Part shown: positions 30,561-47,692 of the stretch, in pieces
Layout of the letters: the number at the start of each line of letters is the position of its first letter
Position numbering within the stretch: the first letter of the stretch is position 1
DNA from: Mycobacterium kiyosense
GTDB taxonomy: Bacteria; Actinomycetota; Actinomycetes; Mycobacteriales; Mycobacteriaceae
Reading direction: 5' to 3'
Length of the DNA stretch: 64,000 nt
Assembly: GCA_021654635.1 (NCBI GenBank)
Contig: AP025179.1
Span: 992,001-1,056,000 of the forward strand
Position numbers and translations under genes: made by a program
Notes under the pieces: model-generated
Seen by the model: the letters and a program-made list of their open reading frames with translations, nothing else
Told to the model about the DNA's origin: nothing
Databases searched by the model: none

Positions 30561-30575
30561 TTCAGAACCACGCGC

Positions 30576-30606
30576 AAACCCCCGGATCGACATCCGGGGG
30601 TTTTTG
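30576..30606 (+). terminator. Intrinsic terminator of the rplJ-rplL operon
   Basis: AAACCCCCGGAT pairs with ATCCGGGGGTTT around the loop CGAC, followed by a T-run (30601-30605). This is the clearest classical rho-independent terminator in the window. It sits between rplL and the convergent TetR gene. Confidence 0.92.
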
Positions 30607-30609
30607 CGT

Positions 30610-31305
30610 TCAGCCGGCCGACGCCCGCGCCGAACGCCGCACCAGCTCCGGCGAATCGCCAAGGGCCACAAGAAGATTCGTGGTCATGGAACTGAGCACC
30701 GGCCCGACGGCGGCGTCGTCGTCGCCGTAGAACCCGGCCAGTTCCAGCATCACGAAACCATGCACGCACGCCCAGAATTGGGCGGCGGTGGCCACGATTT
30801 CCCGATCCGACCCGGCCTCGGTGGCCGCGGCGCCGGCGCTGATTCGGCCGGCATCCATCGCCCGTTGCACCGCGCGCACCAGGTGCGCGAAGCTCGGGAT
30901 GCCTTGATAGATCTGGTCCAGCGTCAGCGTCAGCACATTGCCCGCGGGGGCGTTGATGCCGTGTGCGCTGGTGCTGCCGAACATCAAGCGGTAGAGGTGT
31001 GGTCGTTGTATCGCGTACCGGCGGTACGCGGCGCCCACCGACAGCAGGTCGGCGACCGGATCGGCGGTCTCGGGCATGCGCAAAGCCACGTCGAACTGCC
31101 GTAACCCCTCCTCGGCGACGGCGGCGATCAGCCCGCGCATGCCGCCGAAATGGGTGTACACCGCCATCGTCGAAGTCCCGGCTGCGCCGGCCACCTTGCG
31201 CGTCTGCAGCGCGTCGGGACCGTGCTCGTCCAGTAGGGCCACGGCCGCGTGCAGCAACGCGTCGCGCACGTTGCGCTCAGTCTGCGAAGTCATCTCGAGA
31301 GACAT
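30610..31305 (-). CDS. TetR-family transcriptional regulator (Rv0653c-like)
   Basis: 231 aa with the start MSLEMTSQTERNV at 31305, the same length as I recall for Rv0653c. An in-frame start at 31341 would extend it by 12 residues and is less likely. The N-terminal helix-turn-helix (LLHAAVALLDEHGPDALQTRKVAGAAGTSTMAVYTHFGGMRGL, quoted in part) is typical of TetR. The C-terminal domain is of the TetR_C type common in mycobacteria (GSTSAHGIN ... WACVHGFVMLELAGFY). It is divergent from the carotenoid oxygenase gene, with a palindrome between them, so it probably represses that gene and itself. Confidence 0.87.
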   Translation of the reverse strand: MSLEMTSQTERNVRDALLHAAVALLDEHGPDALQTRKVAGAAGTSTMAVYTHFGGMRGLIAAVAEEGLRQFDVALRMPETADPVADLLSVGAAYRRYAIQRPHLYRLMFGSTSAHGINAPAGNVLTLTLDQIYQGIPSFAHLVRAVQRAMDAGRISAGAAATEAGSDREIVATAAQFWACVHGFVMLELAGFYGDDDAAVGPVLSSMTTNLLVALGDSPELVRRSARASAG

Positions 31306-31351
31306 TATTGCCATCTTCCCGTCGGCGGCGTAGCGTGCCAATAACTAGGAA

Positions 31352-31364
31352 ATAACAATGTTAT
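31352..31364. promoter_or_regulatory. Palindromic operator candidate between the TetR and carotenoid-oxygenase genes
   Basis: ATAACA-A-TGTTAT is a perfect inverted repeat of six bases around one central base. It lies 13 bases upstream of the oxygenase ATG and about 47 bases upstream of the chosen TetR start, a position that would block both promoters. Binding by the adjacent TetR protein is inference. Confidence 0.55.
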
Positions 31365-31376
31365 AGGAGTTCAGGC

Positions 31377-32900
31377 ATGACTTCCGTGCAGACTGCCCAA
31401 TCCCGGAACCCCTACCTGGAAGACTTTCTGGCGCCGGTGGACGCCGAAGTGACCGCGACCGACCTGCCGGTCACCGGACATATCCCCGACCACCTGCACG
31501 GGCGCTACCTGCGTAACGGCCCCAACCCGGCCGCCGAGGTGAACCCGGCGACATATCACTGGTTCAGCGGGGACGGGATGGTGCACGGCGTCGCACTGCA
31601 GGACGGCCAGGCGCGCTGGTACCGCAACCGCTGGGTGCGCAGTCTGCCCGTGTGCGCCGCACTCGGCGAACCCCGGCCGGCGCGGCTTGACCCGCGGGCG
31701 GGGCTGCTCGCCTTGGGCGCCAACACCAACGTGCTGGCCCATGCCGGCCGAACCCTCGCGCTCGTCGAGGGCGGCGTCGCCAACTACGAACTCACCGACG
31801 ACCTGGACACCGTCGGTACCTGGGACTTCCGCGGCACCTTGTACGGCGGCTACACCGCCCACCCGCACCGGGACCCCCACACCGGCGAATTGCACGCCGT
31901 CTCCTATTCCTTTGCGCGCGGGCGGACGGTCCAGTACTCGGTGATCGGCGTCGACGGCCGCGCCCGCAAGACGGTCGACATCGCCGTGTCGGGGTCGCCG
32001 ATGATGCACGACTTCTCGCTCACCGACAAATATGTGGTGCTCTACGACCTGCCGGTGACGTTCGACACCGCCCAGATGCTGCCCGCGAACCTGCCGCGCT
32101 GGCTGTCGCGGCCGGCGCAACTGGTGGTGCAATCGATGGTCGGCCGGGTGCGGATGCCCAGCCCGATAGCGGCGATGGTCAACCGCAACCCCAATCCGTC
32201 GGACCGCATGCCCTACGCCTGGAACCCGAACTACCCGGCACGCATCGGCGTCATGCCGCGGGAGGGATCCGGGAAGGACGTCCGGTGGTTCGACATCGAA
32301 CCCTGCTACGTCTACCACCCGCTCAACGCTTATTCCGAACAGCGCGGTGAGGCCGAAGTCCTGGTGCTGGATGTGGTGCGTTATGACCGGATGTTCGATC
32401 GCGACCGGCGCGGCCCCGGGGAGAGCCGGCCGATGCTGGACCGCTGGACCATCAACCTGTCCACCGGCGCGGTGTCCACCGAACGTCGTGACGACCGGCC
32501 GCAGGAGTTTCCCCGCATCAACGAGGCCCTGACCGGTGCCCGGCATCGGTTCGGCTATGCGGTGGGTATCGGCGACGGGTTCGTCGACAGCTACGGCAAT
32601 CAGGCCGCCCCGATGTCCACCGCGCTGTACAAGCACGACTTTGCGGCCGGGGCCAGCGAAGTCGCCGTCCTCGACCCTGACCTCGTCCTCGGCGAGATGT
32701 CGTTCGTCCCCAACCCCGCGCCGGACGGCCGCACTGCGGCCGAGGACGACGGGATCCTGATGGGCTACGGCTACCACCGTGGCCGCGACGAAGGGCAGCT
32801 GGTGATGCTGGACGCCCAGACGCTGGAATCGGTCGCCACCGTGCACCTGCCGCAGCGGGTTCCGATGGGCTTCCACGGGAACTGGGCGCCGGTGGCCTGA
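31377..32900 (+). CDS. Carotenoid cleavage oxygenase family protein (Rv0654-like)
   Basis: 507 aa. A seven-bladed beta-propeller iron(II) dioxygenase that cleaves a double bond in carotenoids or apocarotenoids. Expected iron-ligand histidines fit in YTAHPHRDP (~residue 161), MMHDFSLTD (~residue 210), VYHPLNAY (~residue 313) and the C-terminal MGFHGNW (~residue 502). The N-terminal family signature GRYLRNGPNP is near residue 44. The M. tuberculosis counterpart is reported to cleave several carotenoids in vitro. It starts at 31377 after TAGGAG. Confidence 0.9.
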   Translation: MTSVQTAQSRNPYLEDFLAPVDAEVTATDLPVTGHIPDHLHGRYLRNGPNPAAEVNPATYHWFSGDGMVHGVALQDGQARWYRNRWVRSLPVCAALGEPRPARLDPRAGLLALGANTNVLAHAGRTLALVEGGVANYELTDDLDTVGTWDFRGTLYGGYTAHPHRDPHTGELHAVSYSFARGRTVQYSVIGVDGRARKTVDIAVSGSPMMHDFSLTDKYVVLYDLPVTFDTAQMLPANLPRWLSRPAQLVVQSMVGRVRMPSPIAAMVNRNPNPSDRMPYAWNPNYPARIGVMPREGSGKDVRWFDIEPCYVYHPLNAYSEQRGEAEVLVLDVVRYDRMFDRDRRGPGESRPMLDRWTINLSTGAVSTERRDDRPQEFPRINEALTGARHRFGYAVGIGDGFVDSYGNQAAPMSTALYKHDFAAGASEVAVLDPDLVLGEMSFVPNPAPDGRTAAEDDGILMGYGYHRGRDEGQLVMLDAQTLESVATVHLPQRVPMGFHGNWAPVA

Positions 32901-33026
32901 CGGACGGCGTCACCCGATCGGAGGATTGTTACCTCCCAACCCTGATGCCGTGGTGAGGGCGTGCGCTACAGTGACTCAAGCCACACGGGCTGGTGGCTGA
33001 TACGCGCGTCGACGGAAGGGTTTCCT

Positions 33027-34031
33027 ATGGGTGTCGCGATCGAGGTCAACGGGCTCACCAAGTCGTTCGGATCCTCGAGGATCTGGGAAGACGTCACGCT
33101 CACGATCCCCGCCGGCGAAGTCAGCGTGCTACTGGGCCCGTCGGGTACCGGTAAGTCGGTGTTCCTGAAGTCCCTGATCGGTCTGCTGCGCCCGGAGCGC
33201 GGCTCCATCATCATCGACGGCACCGACATCATCGAGTGCTCGGCCAAAGAGCTCTACGAGATCCGCACCCTGTTCGGCGTGCTGTTCCAGGACGGCGCGC
33301 TGTTCGGCTCGATGAACCTCTACGACAACACCGCCTTCCCGCTGCGCGAGCACACCAAGAAGAAGGAAAGCGAGATCCGTAACATCGTTATGGAGAAGCT
33401 GGAGATGGTGGGCCTCGGCGGCGACGAGAAGAAGTTCCCCGGGGAGATCTCCGGTGGTATGCGCAAGCGTGCCGGTCTGGCCCGCGCGCTGGTCCTCGAC
33501 CCGCAGATCATCCTGTGCGACGAGCCCGACTCCGGTCTGGACCCGGTCCGTACCGCGTACCTGAGCCAGCTGATCATGGACATCAACGCCCAGATCGACG
33601 CGACCATCCTCATCGTCACGCACAACATCAACATCGCCCGCACCGTGCCGGACAACATGGGCATGTTGTTCCGCAAGCACCTGGTCATGTTCGGACCGCG
33701 GGAAGTGCTGCTGACCAGCGACGAGCCGGTGGTGCGCCAGTTCCTCAACGGCCGCCGGATCGGGCCGATCGGTATGTCGGAGGAAAAGGACGAGGCCACC
33801 ATGGCCGAGGAGCAGGCGGCGCTCGAAGCCGGCCAGCACGCCGGCGGTGTGGAAGACATCGAGGGTGTGCCGCCGCAGATCGAAGCCTCGCCCGGCATGC
33901 CGGAACGCAAGGGCGTGGCTCGCCGCCAGGCCCGGGTGCGCGCCATGTTGCACACGCTGCCGCAGAAGGCCCAGCAGGCGATCCTCGACGATCTCGAGGG
34001 CACCCACAAGTACCAGTCGCACGAATTCTGA
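33027..34031 (+). CDS. mkl: Mkl (MceG-type) ATPase of the Mce lipid importers
   Basis: 334 aa. The ABC ATPase energises Mce1/Mce4-type transport of fatty acids and cholesterol. It has Walker A GPSGTGKS near residue 38, the Q-loop FQDGALFG, the signature ISGGMRKRAGLARAL, Walker B IILCDEPDSGLDP, and the switch THN with Asn after His. A C-terminal extension of ~80 residues (EEKDEATMAEEQ ... LHTLPQKAQQAILDDLEG) is typical of MceG. I choose the ATG at 33027, with GGAAGG 8 bases upstream; annotations of homologues often use a GTG 22 codons earlier (32961). M. tuberculosis has toxin-antitoxin genes between mkl and rpoB that are absent here. Confidence 0.95.
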   Translation: MGVAIEVNGLTKSFGSSRIWEDVTLTIPAGEVSVLLGPSGTGKSVFLKSLIGLLRPERGSIIIDGTDIIECSAKELYEIRTLFGVLFQDGALFGSMNLYDNTAFPLREHTKKKESEIRNIVMEKLEMVGLGGDEKKFPGEISGGMRKRAGLARALVLDPQIILCDEPDSGLDPVRTAYLSQLIMDINAQIDATILIVTHNINIARTVPDNMGMLFRKHLVMFGPREVLLTSDEPVVRQFLNGRRIGPIGMSEEKDEATMAEEQAALEAGQHAGGVEDIEGVPPQIEASPGMPERKGVARRQARVRAMLHTLPQKAQQAILDDLEGTHKYQSHEF

Positions 34032-34304
34032 TCGGCTGCCGGCCGCCCGCCCGGCAGTTCGGATCGGAAACGTGAGTTCGGCTCCCTGAGATTCGACGGG
34101 TTGTCCGGCACGTTCCAGGTCTGTCCAGAGCTGCGTGCAGCGGCCTGTTCAGCCACGTCACCCCGGGAATTTCCCACAACTTGCCGCGCCCACCTCTTGA
34201 CGGAAGGGCCTAAACGGGTCAATCTGTTGGGCAGCATGTGTGCGTGTGAAACCAGAGGTGCCAGCCAGCGCCGTTTCCCGTGCACGCTTGATCGTGCTGG
34301 GTAT

Positions 34305-34333
34305 TTGAGGAATGCGCCGTCCTGCGCTATTGT
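34305..34333 (+). promoter_or_regulatory. Putative SigA-type promoter of rpoBC
   Basis: TTGAGG (34305-34310) and TATTGT (34328-34333) are separated by exactly 17 bases, an excellent housekeeping promoter. The rpoB start is about 256 bases downstream, leaving a long leader. Two small stem-loops lie in that leader: AAGAC/GTCTT at 34388-34403 and CTGAGC/GCTCAG at 34407-34429 around a T5 loop. I see no gene in 34032-34588. Confidence 0.7.
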
Positions 34334-34405
34334 TGGACGTTGCGCTGGCTACCTCCTGCCCACCTCACAATCGCCACTTGGCCGCTAAAGACACTGTGGT
34401 CTTAG

Positions 34406-38080
<3,675 letters not shown>

Positions 38081-38119
38081 TTTGTGAGCGCTCGCGCGAA
38101 GAACTAATAACCGAGCTAA

Positions 38120-42094
<3,975 letters not shown>

Positions 42095-42095
42095 A

Positions 42096-42156
42096 CGATA
42101 CGAGCGAATCAGCCCCCGCCGCCCCGACTTTGGGGCCGCGGGGGCTGTTCGTATCG
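42096..42156 (+). terminator. Long hairpin after rpoC, probable terminator
   Basis: Outer arms CGATACGA (42096-42103) and TCGTATCG (42149-42156) enclose a second perfect-looking stem CAGCCCCCGC/GCGGGGGCTG and an inner CCCC/GGGG. There is no T-tail, which is common for mycobacterial terminators. It begins two bases after the rpoC stop. Confidence 0.7.
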
Positions 42157-42208
42157 CGCGGCGTTTGCTGCTTGTGCGCCCGCCCGCCGTCGGCCCCAAC
42201 CTTCCGCC

Positions 42209-42234
42209 CGAGCGTCACGCCAGCGTGACGCTCG
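42209..42234. repeat. Intergenic palindrome, CGAGCGTCACGC arms
   Basis: CGAGCGTCACGC and its exact complement GCGTGACGCTCG flank a two-base spacer CA. A near-copy follows at about 42241-42266 (GGTTGCGCTGGCGTGATG). The same 12-base arms recur after tuf. It lies between the convergent rpoC and ceramidase genes and may act as a dispersed REP-like element or terminator. Confidence 0.75.
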
Positions 42235-42291
42235 GCGTCGACGGTTGCGCTGGCGTGATGTTCGGCGGACAGGGGTGGTGATGTGCGCCCT

Positions 42292-44232
42292 CTAGCGCAC
42301 GGTGAACTCGTGCGTCGTCGACCGGAACGGCTCGATGCGGCCGTGCCGGTCCCGGGTCGCGCCGTGGTGGACGATGCGGTACTGCCCGGCCGCGGCGTCG
42401 GCGGGGATCTCCCACCGGATCCGGACGCGCGACCCGGCTCGCCCCTCGCGCTCCCACTCGAATGTGGTCGACCAGTCGCCGTCGTCGGCGACCCGCGTCC
42501 ACTGGCCTTGCGCGAGGTGCAGCACTTCCAGAAAGGTGCTGTTGCGGTGCAAGTCGTTGTTCGGATAACCGCTGACGAACGCGGCTTCCACCGTGTCGCC
42601 GGGCCGGTACGTCCCGTCCGGCTGTGCCAGGATCGCGCCGAAGGAGCCGTTGTCGGCGGGCGGTACCCGCAGCCAGCTGCGTGGTTTACGGCGCCGCGGC
42701 CCGCCGCCGGGCGACACCGGTCGGCCATCACGCATCGCTTCGGCCAGCGCGGCGACGGTCTGCATGAGGGCGGGCAGCTCCCAGCGCCCGAACAGGGTGC
42801 TGCCGCCCTCGTAACGCTGCTCGAGGTATTCCTCGGGCGTGGTCACGTAATGGATGTAGGCGTTCGAATAGCCCACGCACAGCACGTCATTCAGATCAGC
42901 TCCGAGGATCGACGCCACGGTGCGACGCAGCCGCAGGCCCGAGGTGATGGTCGGCTCGCCGGGAATGCCGATCAGATAAAGGCGCCCGATCCGGATCAGT
43001 TGTACCGGCACTGTCTCCTGGATGAAGGGCTGCAACCGGTTCAGCAGGTGCGCCGGAATCACCATGCCCTTGGGTTCCTGCGCCGCCCGTGTTCTGGCGC
43101 CGAGCCGGTATACCAAGCGGGATATGTTGTCCCAGAGAAAATTTCGCCCCTGTCTGAACCCGGGGAAGCCTTCCCCTTCGTCGGTCCCGGCGAACATCGC
43201 GGCGGCGATCATCGGCCGGCCGGTGCGGTGCTCGCGGCCGTCGGGTGTGTACTGCCCGCCGACCAGCACGTCGGTCAGGTCGACGTAGGTGAACCGGGCG
43301 TCGACGTCGGTGCCGATCGGCGTGCCGCTGCCCAATTGTGCTGACGCATCCTCGAATTGGGCCAGTCCGATCCGCCGGGTGTTGGCCCTTTCGTCCTCGG
43401 AGCGGCGCGGCCCGTAGTCGACGGGACCGTCGACGTGCGGGCTCATGTCACCCGCGTTGGTCTGGGCGAACGCGCCGACGAATTCGGGTTGACCGGCCAG
43501 GTAATCGGCGCCGCGCACGGTGCGCTCCCAGTGGTGGGCGGCGAAGCCCTTGTTGTCTCCGGTGATGAGCAGGTTGCGGTTGGTCATGCTGGTGCCGTGG
43601 GTGGCGAAGAAGTGGATTGCGCCCACGGTGTCCTGGCCCCGGTCGATCTGGATCAGGGTGGTGAGCGGGTCGATGCGGCCGGGGAAGAAGTCCCGGTCGG
43701 ATGCCGGGTTGCGGTCGAACGACGACGGCGACCTGTTGATGCTCGCGTCGTGCAGTTCACCGTGGGACAGCAGTACCTCCGCGGGCGCCAGGTCTTCGTG
43801 GGCGTGCCGGATGGACTCGACGATTCCGTCGACGATCGCGGTGAAGGTGGCCGGCCGGAAGCCGCCGGTCGACAAGTTGTACAACAGCTGGCCGCAGTAC
43901 CCGCCGGGACCGGCGTGGGTGTGGGTGGTGGTGATCAGCGTGTTGCCGGCGGTGTAGGTGTTGCCGTAGGACATTGCCAGCAGGCGCAGCACCTCGTCGG
44001 TCACGTTCTGCATGGGCAACGGCAGCTCGGCGACCACTAGCAGCACCCGTTGCCGCCCGTCGTCGAAAACGAAAGCGCGCGAACGCAATCGGAGATGGAT
44101 GCCGGCGGTGCGCTGCTCGATCTTGCCGTACCCGAGCATGCCGCAGTCGGCCGCTTCGCCGGTGATGTCGGAGATGCCCCGCCCGACCGAAAGCCCAGCC
44201 GACAGCCCGGCCGAAAGTCTCTCCGAAGCCAT
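42292..44232 (-). CDS. Neutral/alkaline ceramidase (Rv0669c-like)
   Basis: 646 aa. It hydrolyses the N-acyl bond of ceramide to sphingosine and fatty acid. The zinc-histidine segments [10 protein letters not shown] (~residue 105) and FFATHGTSM (~residue 215) are present, as is the nucleophile motif NAGDMSPH (~residue 255, NxGDxSP), and the C-terminal immunoglobulin-like domain ([20 protein letters not shown]) is intact. I see no cleavable signal peptide, though homologues are reported as extracellular. Just after the start is a short repeat, [12 protein letters not shown]. The ATG at 44232 has GGAGGG about 7 bases upstream. Confidence 0.9.
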   Translation of the reverse strand: MASERLSAGLSAGLSVGRGISDITGEAADCGMLGYGKIEQRTAGIHLRLRSRAFVFDDGRQRVLLVVAELPLPMQNVTDEVLRLLAMSYGNTYTAGNTLITTTHTHAGPGGYCGQLLYNLSTGGFRPATFTAIVDGIVESIRHAHEDLAPAEVLLSHGELHDASINRSPSSFDRNPASDRDFFPGRIDPLTTLIQIDRGQDTVGAIHFFATHGTSMTNRNLLITGDNKGFAAHHWERTVRGADYLAGQPEFVGAFAQTNAGDMSPHVDGPVDYGPRRSEDERANTRRIGLAQFEDASAQLGSGTPIGTDVDARFTYVDLTDVLVGGQYTPDGREHRTGRPMIAAAMFAGTDEGEGFPGFRQGRNFLWDNISRLVYRLGARTRAAQEPKGMVIPAHLLNRLQPFIQETVPVQLIRIGRLYLIGIPGEPTITSGLRLRRTVASILGADLNDVLCVGYSNAYIHYVTTPEEYLEQRYEGGSTLFGRWELPALMQTVAALAEAMRDGRPVSPGGGPRRRKPRSWLRVPPADNGSFGAILAQPDGTYRPGDTVEAAFVSGYPNNDLHRNSTFLEVLHLAQGQWTRVADDGDWSTTFEWEREGRAGSRVRIRWEIPADAAAGQYRIVHHGATRDRHGRIEPFRSTTHEFTVR

Positions 44233-44312
44233 CGCCGCACCCTCCACGACCGGTGTTCCTACGGATTCACACCATATGCGCCGTGTCGGGGTGTCTCGTT
44301 AAACTCGCCAGG

Positions 44313-45071
44313 GTGCTGATCGGTTCACATGTAAGCCCACAGGATCCGCTGGCCTCGGCGCAGGCTGAAGGCGCCGACGTGGTGCAGATCTTCCTCGGCA
44401 ATCCGCAGAGTTGGAAGGCGCCCAAACCGCGTGACGACGCGGCGGCGCTCAAGGCTGCGAAACTGCCCATCTATGTGCACGCGCCGTACCTGATCAACGT
44501 GGCGTCGGCCAACAACAAGGTGCGAATTCCGTCGCGCAAGATCCTGCAGCAGACCTGTGACGCGGCCGCTGAGATCGGCGCAGCGGCGGTGATCGTGCAC
44601 GGTGGCCACGTTGCCGACGACAGCGACCTGGACGCGGGGTTCGCCCGCTGGCGTAAGGCGCTCGACCAGCTGCGCACCGAGGTCCCGGTCTATCTGGAGA
44701 ACACCGCGGGCGGCGACCACGCGATGGCACGCCACTTCGACACCATCGCCCGCCTCTGGGATGTCATCGGCGACACCGGCATTGGCTTCTGCCTGGACAC
44801 CTGTCATACCTGGGCGGCGGGCGAGGCGTTGGTGGATGCGGTGGACCGGATCAAGGCGATCACCGGTCGCATCGACCTGGTGCACTGCAACGACTCCAAG
44901 GACGCCCCCGGTTCGGGCCGGGACCGGCACGCCAACCTCGGTGCCGGTGAGATCGACCCCGAGTTGCTCGTCGCGGCGGTGAAGGCTGCGGACGCTCCGG
45001 TGATCTGCGAGACGGCCGAGGAAGGCCGCAAGGACGACATCGCGTTTCTGCGGGAGAAGACGGGCGGCTGA
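44313..45071 (+). CDS. nfo: Endonuclease IV (Nfo/End)
   Basis: 252 aa, the same length as M. tuberculosis End (Rv0670). An AP endonuclease of base-excision repair with a TIM barrel and three metal ions. Ligand segments include IGSHVS at the N-terminus, [48 protein letters not shown] and [12 protein letters not shown]. The start is GTG at 44313, 80 bases from the divergent ceramidase gene. Confidence 0.95.
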   Translation: MLIGSHVSPQDPLASAQAEGADVVQIFLGNPQSWKAPKPRDDAAALKAAKLPIYVHAPYLINVASANNKVRIPSRKILQQTCDAAAEIGAAAVIVHGGHVADDSDLDAGFARWRKALDQLRTEVPVYLENTAGGDHAMARHFDTIARLWDVIGDTGIGFCLDTCHTWAAGEALVDAVDRIKAITGRIDLVHCNDSKDAPGSGRDRHANLGAGEIDPELLVAAVKAADAPVICETAEEGRKDDIAFLREKTGG

Positions 45072-45122
45072 CCGCACATTACGGATCTTGTGCGGTTGTC
45101 GGAAAAATGTAATATCGAGGTC

Positions 45123-46751
45123 ATGCCGGATACGCACGTCGTCACCAACCAAGTCCCGCCGCTGGAGAACTACAACCCCGCCACGTCACCGCTCATCGTC
45201 GAGGCCCTGATCCGCGAGGGCGGGCAATGGGGGCTGGACGAGGTGACCGAACTCGGAGCCATCAATGGCAGCCGCACCGCGCAGCGCTGGGGCGAGCTGG
45301 CCGACCGCAACAGGCCCGTGCTGCACACCCACGACCAAACGGGTCACCGCATCGACGAGGTCGAGTACGACCCGGCCTATCACGAATTGATGCGCACCGC
45401 GATCGCCCACGGTCTGCACGCTGCGCCCTGGGCCGACGACCGGGCGGGCGCCCACGTGGTGCGCGCGGCCAAGACGTCGGTGTGGACGGTGGAACCGGGC
45501 CACGTCTGCCCGATTTCGATGACCTACGCGGTGGTCCCGGCGCTGCGGTTCAACCCGGAGCTGGCGGCCGTCTACGAGCCACTGCTGACCAGCCGCGAGT
45601 ACGATCCCGAGCTCAAGGTGGCCACCGCCAAGCCCGGTATCACCGCGGGCATGTCGATGACGGAGAAGCAGGGCGGCTCCGATGTGCGCGCCGGCACCAC
45701 GCAGGCCAGTCCCAATGCCGACGGCACCTACACACTGGTCGGGCACAAGTGGTTCACCTCGGCGCCGATGTGCGACATCTTCCTGGTGCTCGCGCAGGCG
45801 CCAAAAGGCTTGAGCTGCTTCATGTTGCCGCGGATCCTGCCCGACGGCACCCGTAACCGGATGTTCCTGCAGCGCCTCAAGGACAAACTCGGTAACCACG
45901 CCAACGCCTCCAGCGAGGTCGAATACGACGGCGCCACCGCGTGGTTGGTGGGTGAGGAGGGTCGCGGCGTGCCGACCATCATCGAGATGGTCAACCTCAC
46001 CCGGCTGGACTGCACGCTGGGCAGCGCCACCAGCATGCGCACCGGGCTGACCCGCGCCGTCTATCATGCCCAGCACCGAAAAGCCTTCGGCGCCTACCTG
46101 ATCGACCAGCCGTTGATGCGCAACGTGCTGGCCGATCTTGCGGTGGAGGCCGAGGCCGCGACCATGGTCGCGTTCCGGATGGCCGGGGCCACCGACCAGG
46201 CGGTGCGCGGTGACCAGCGCGAGGCGCTGTTGCGTCGCATCGGCCTGGCGGCCAGCAAGTACTGGGTGTGCAAGCGGGCCACGCCGCACGCCGCGGAAGC
46301 GCTGGAGTGCCTGGGCGGCAACGGTTATGTCGAGGACTCCGGCATGCCGCGGCTGTACCGAGAGGCCCCGCTGATGGGCATCTGGGAGGGATCGGGCAAT
46401 GTCAGCGCGCTGGATACGTTGCGCGCCATGGAAACTCGTCCGGAATCCGTCGAGGTGCTGTTCGACGAGCTGGGCCAGACGCACGGTCAGGACCCCAGGC
46501 TGGACAGCCACGTGGCGGCGCTGCGAACCGAACTGGCCGACCTGGACACCATTCAGTACCGGGCCCGCAAGGTCGCCGAGGACATCTGTCTGGCGCTGCA
46601 GGGTTCGCTGCTGGTGCGCCACGGACATCCCGCGGTCGCCGAGGCGTTCCTGGCCACCCGGCTCGGCGGTCAGTGGGGTGGGGCGTTCGGCACCATGCCC
46701 GCCGGGCTGGATCTGGCGCCGATCCTCGAGCGTGCGCTGGTCAAGGGCTGA
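45123..46751 (+). CDS. fadE8: Acyl-CoA dehydrogenase FadE8 (AidB-like)
   Basis: 542 aa, equal to M. tuberculosis FadE8. A FAD-dependent acyl-CoA dehydrogenase of the AidB-like branch. The FAD and substrate segments SMTEKQGGSDVRAGTT (~residue 177) and CLGGNGYVEDSG (~residue 397) are visible, with LYREAPLMGIWEGSGNV after it. AidB-type members may be DNA-binding, alkylation-response proteins and not simple beta-oxidation enzymes. It is first in an operon with echA4, the PaaX-like gene and echA5: the stop overlaps the echA4 ATG by one base. Confidence 0.93.
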   Translation: MPDTHVVTNQVPPLENYNPATSPLIVEALIREGGQWGLDEVTELGAINGSRTAQRWGELADRNRPVLHTHDQTGHRIDEVEYDPAYHELMRTAIAHGLHAAPWADDRAGAHVVRAAKTSVWTVEPGHVCPISMTYAVVPALRFNPELAAVYEPLLTSREYDPELKVATAKPGITAGMSMTEKQGGSDVRAGTTQASPNADGTYTLVGHKWFTSAPMCDIFLVLAQAPKGLSCFMLPRILPDGTRNRMFLQRLKDKLGNHANASSEVEYDGATAWLVGEEGRGVPTIIEMVNLTRLDCTLGSATSMRTGLTRAVYHAQHRKAFGAYLIDQPLMRNVLADLAVEAEAATMVAFRMAGATDQAVRGDQREALLRRIGLAASKYWVCKRATPHAAEALECLGGNGYVEDSGMPRLYREAPLMGIWEGSGNVSALDTLRAMETRPESVEVLFDELGQTHGQDPRLDSHVAALRTELADLDTIQYRARKVAEDICLALQGSLLVRHGHPAVAEAFLATRLGGQWGGAFGTMPAGLDLAPILERALVKG

Positions 46752-47689
46752 TGACGCACGCGATCAGGCCCGTCGACTTCGACAACCTGAAGACGATGAC
46801 CTACCAGGTCACCGACCGGGTCGCTCGCATCACCTTCAACCGGCCCGAGAAGGGCAACGCGATCATCGCCGACACGCCGCTGGAGCTCTCGGCGTGTGTC
46901 GAGCGCGCCGACCTCGACCCCAACGTCCACGTCATCCTGGTCTCCGGGCGCGGCGAGGGGTTCTGCGCGGGTTTCGACCTGTCCGCGTACGCCGACGGCA
47001 CCGGCTCGGCCGGCGGGACGGGTGCGTACAGCGGCACCGTGCTCGACGGTAAGACCCAGGGCATCAACCACCTGCCGAATCAGCCGTGGGACCCGATGAT
47101 CGACTACCAGATGATGAGCCGGTTCGTGCGCGGGTTCGCCAGCCTGATGCATGCCGACAAGCCGACCGTGGTCAAGATCCACGGCTACTGCGTGGCCGGC
47201 GGCACCGACATCGCGCTGCACGCCGACCAGGTGATCGCGGCCGCCGACGCCAAGATCGGCTACCCGCCGACCCGGGTGTGGGGCGTTCCGGCGGCGGGGC
47301 TGTGGGCGCATCGACTCGGCGATCAGCGTGCCAAACGGCTGTTGTTCACCGGCGATTGCATCACCGGCGCGCAGGCCGCCGAGTGGGGTCTGGCGGTCGA
47401 GGCGCCCGATCCGCAGGACCTCGACGAGCGCACCGAACGGCTGGTGCAACGGATCGCCGCGCTCCCGGTCAACCAGTTGATCATGATCAAGCTGGCGCTC
47501 AATGCGCCGCTGCTGCAGCAGGGCGTGGCCACCAGTCAGATGGTCAGCACCGTTTTCGACGGCATCGCCCGGCACACGCCGGAGGGGCATGCGTTCGTCG
47601 CCGACGCGGTCGAGCACGGCTTTCGCGACGCGGTCAAGCACCGCGACGAGCCGTTCGGTGACTACGGCCGGCAAGCGTCCCAGGTGTAG
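46751..47689 (+). CDS. echA4: Enoyl-CoA hydratase/isomerase family protein EchA4
   Basis: 312 aa, as in M. tuberculosis Rv0673. It has the crotonase fold, with the first oxyanion element in GRGEGFCAGFDLSAYA (~residue 75) and the second in KIHGYCVAGGTDIALHADQ (~residue 143). An inserted loop of ~35 residues (DGTGSAGGTGAYSGTVLDGKTQG) lies between them. The catalytic glutamates of classical hydratases are not evident at the usual places, so the reaction is uncertain. It overlaps fadE8 by one base and precedes the PaaX-like regulator by 3 bases. Confidence 0.9.
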   Translation: MTHAIRPVDFDNLKTMTYQVTDRVARITFNRPEKGNAIIADTPLELSACVERADLDPNVHVILVSGRGEGFCAGFDLSAYADGTGSAGGTGAYSGTVLDGKTQGINHLPNQPWDPMIDYQMMSRFVRGFASLMHADKPTVVKIHGYCVAGGTDIALHADQVIAAADAKIGYPPTRVWGVPAAGLWAHRLGDQRAKRLLFTGDCITGAQAAEWGLAVEAPDPQDLDERTERLVQRIAALPVNQLIMIKLALNAPLLQQGVATSQMVSTVFDGIARHTPEGHAFVADAVEHGFRDAVKHRDEPFGDYGRQASQV

Positions 47690-47692
47690 GCC

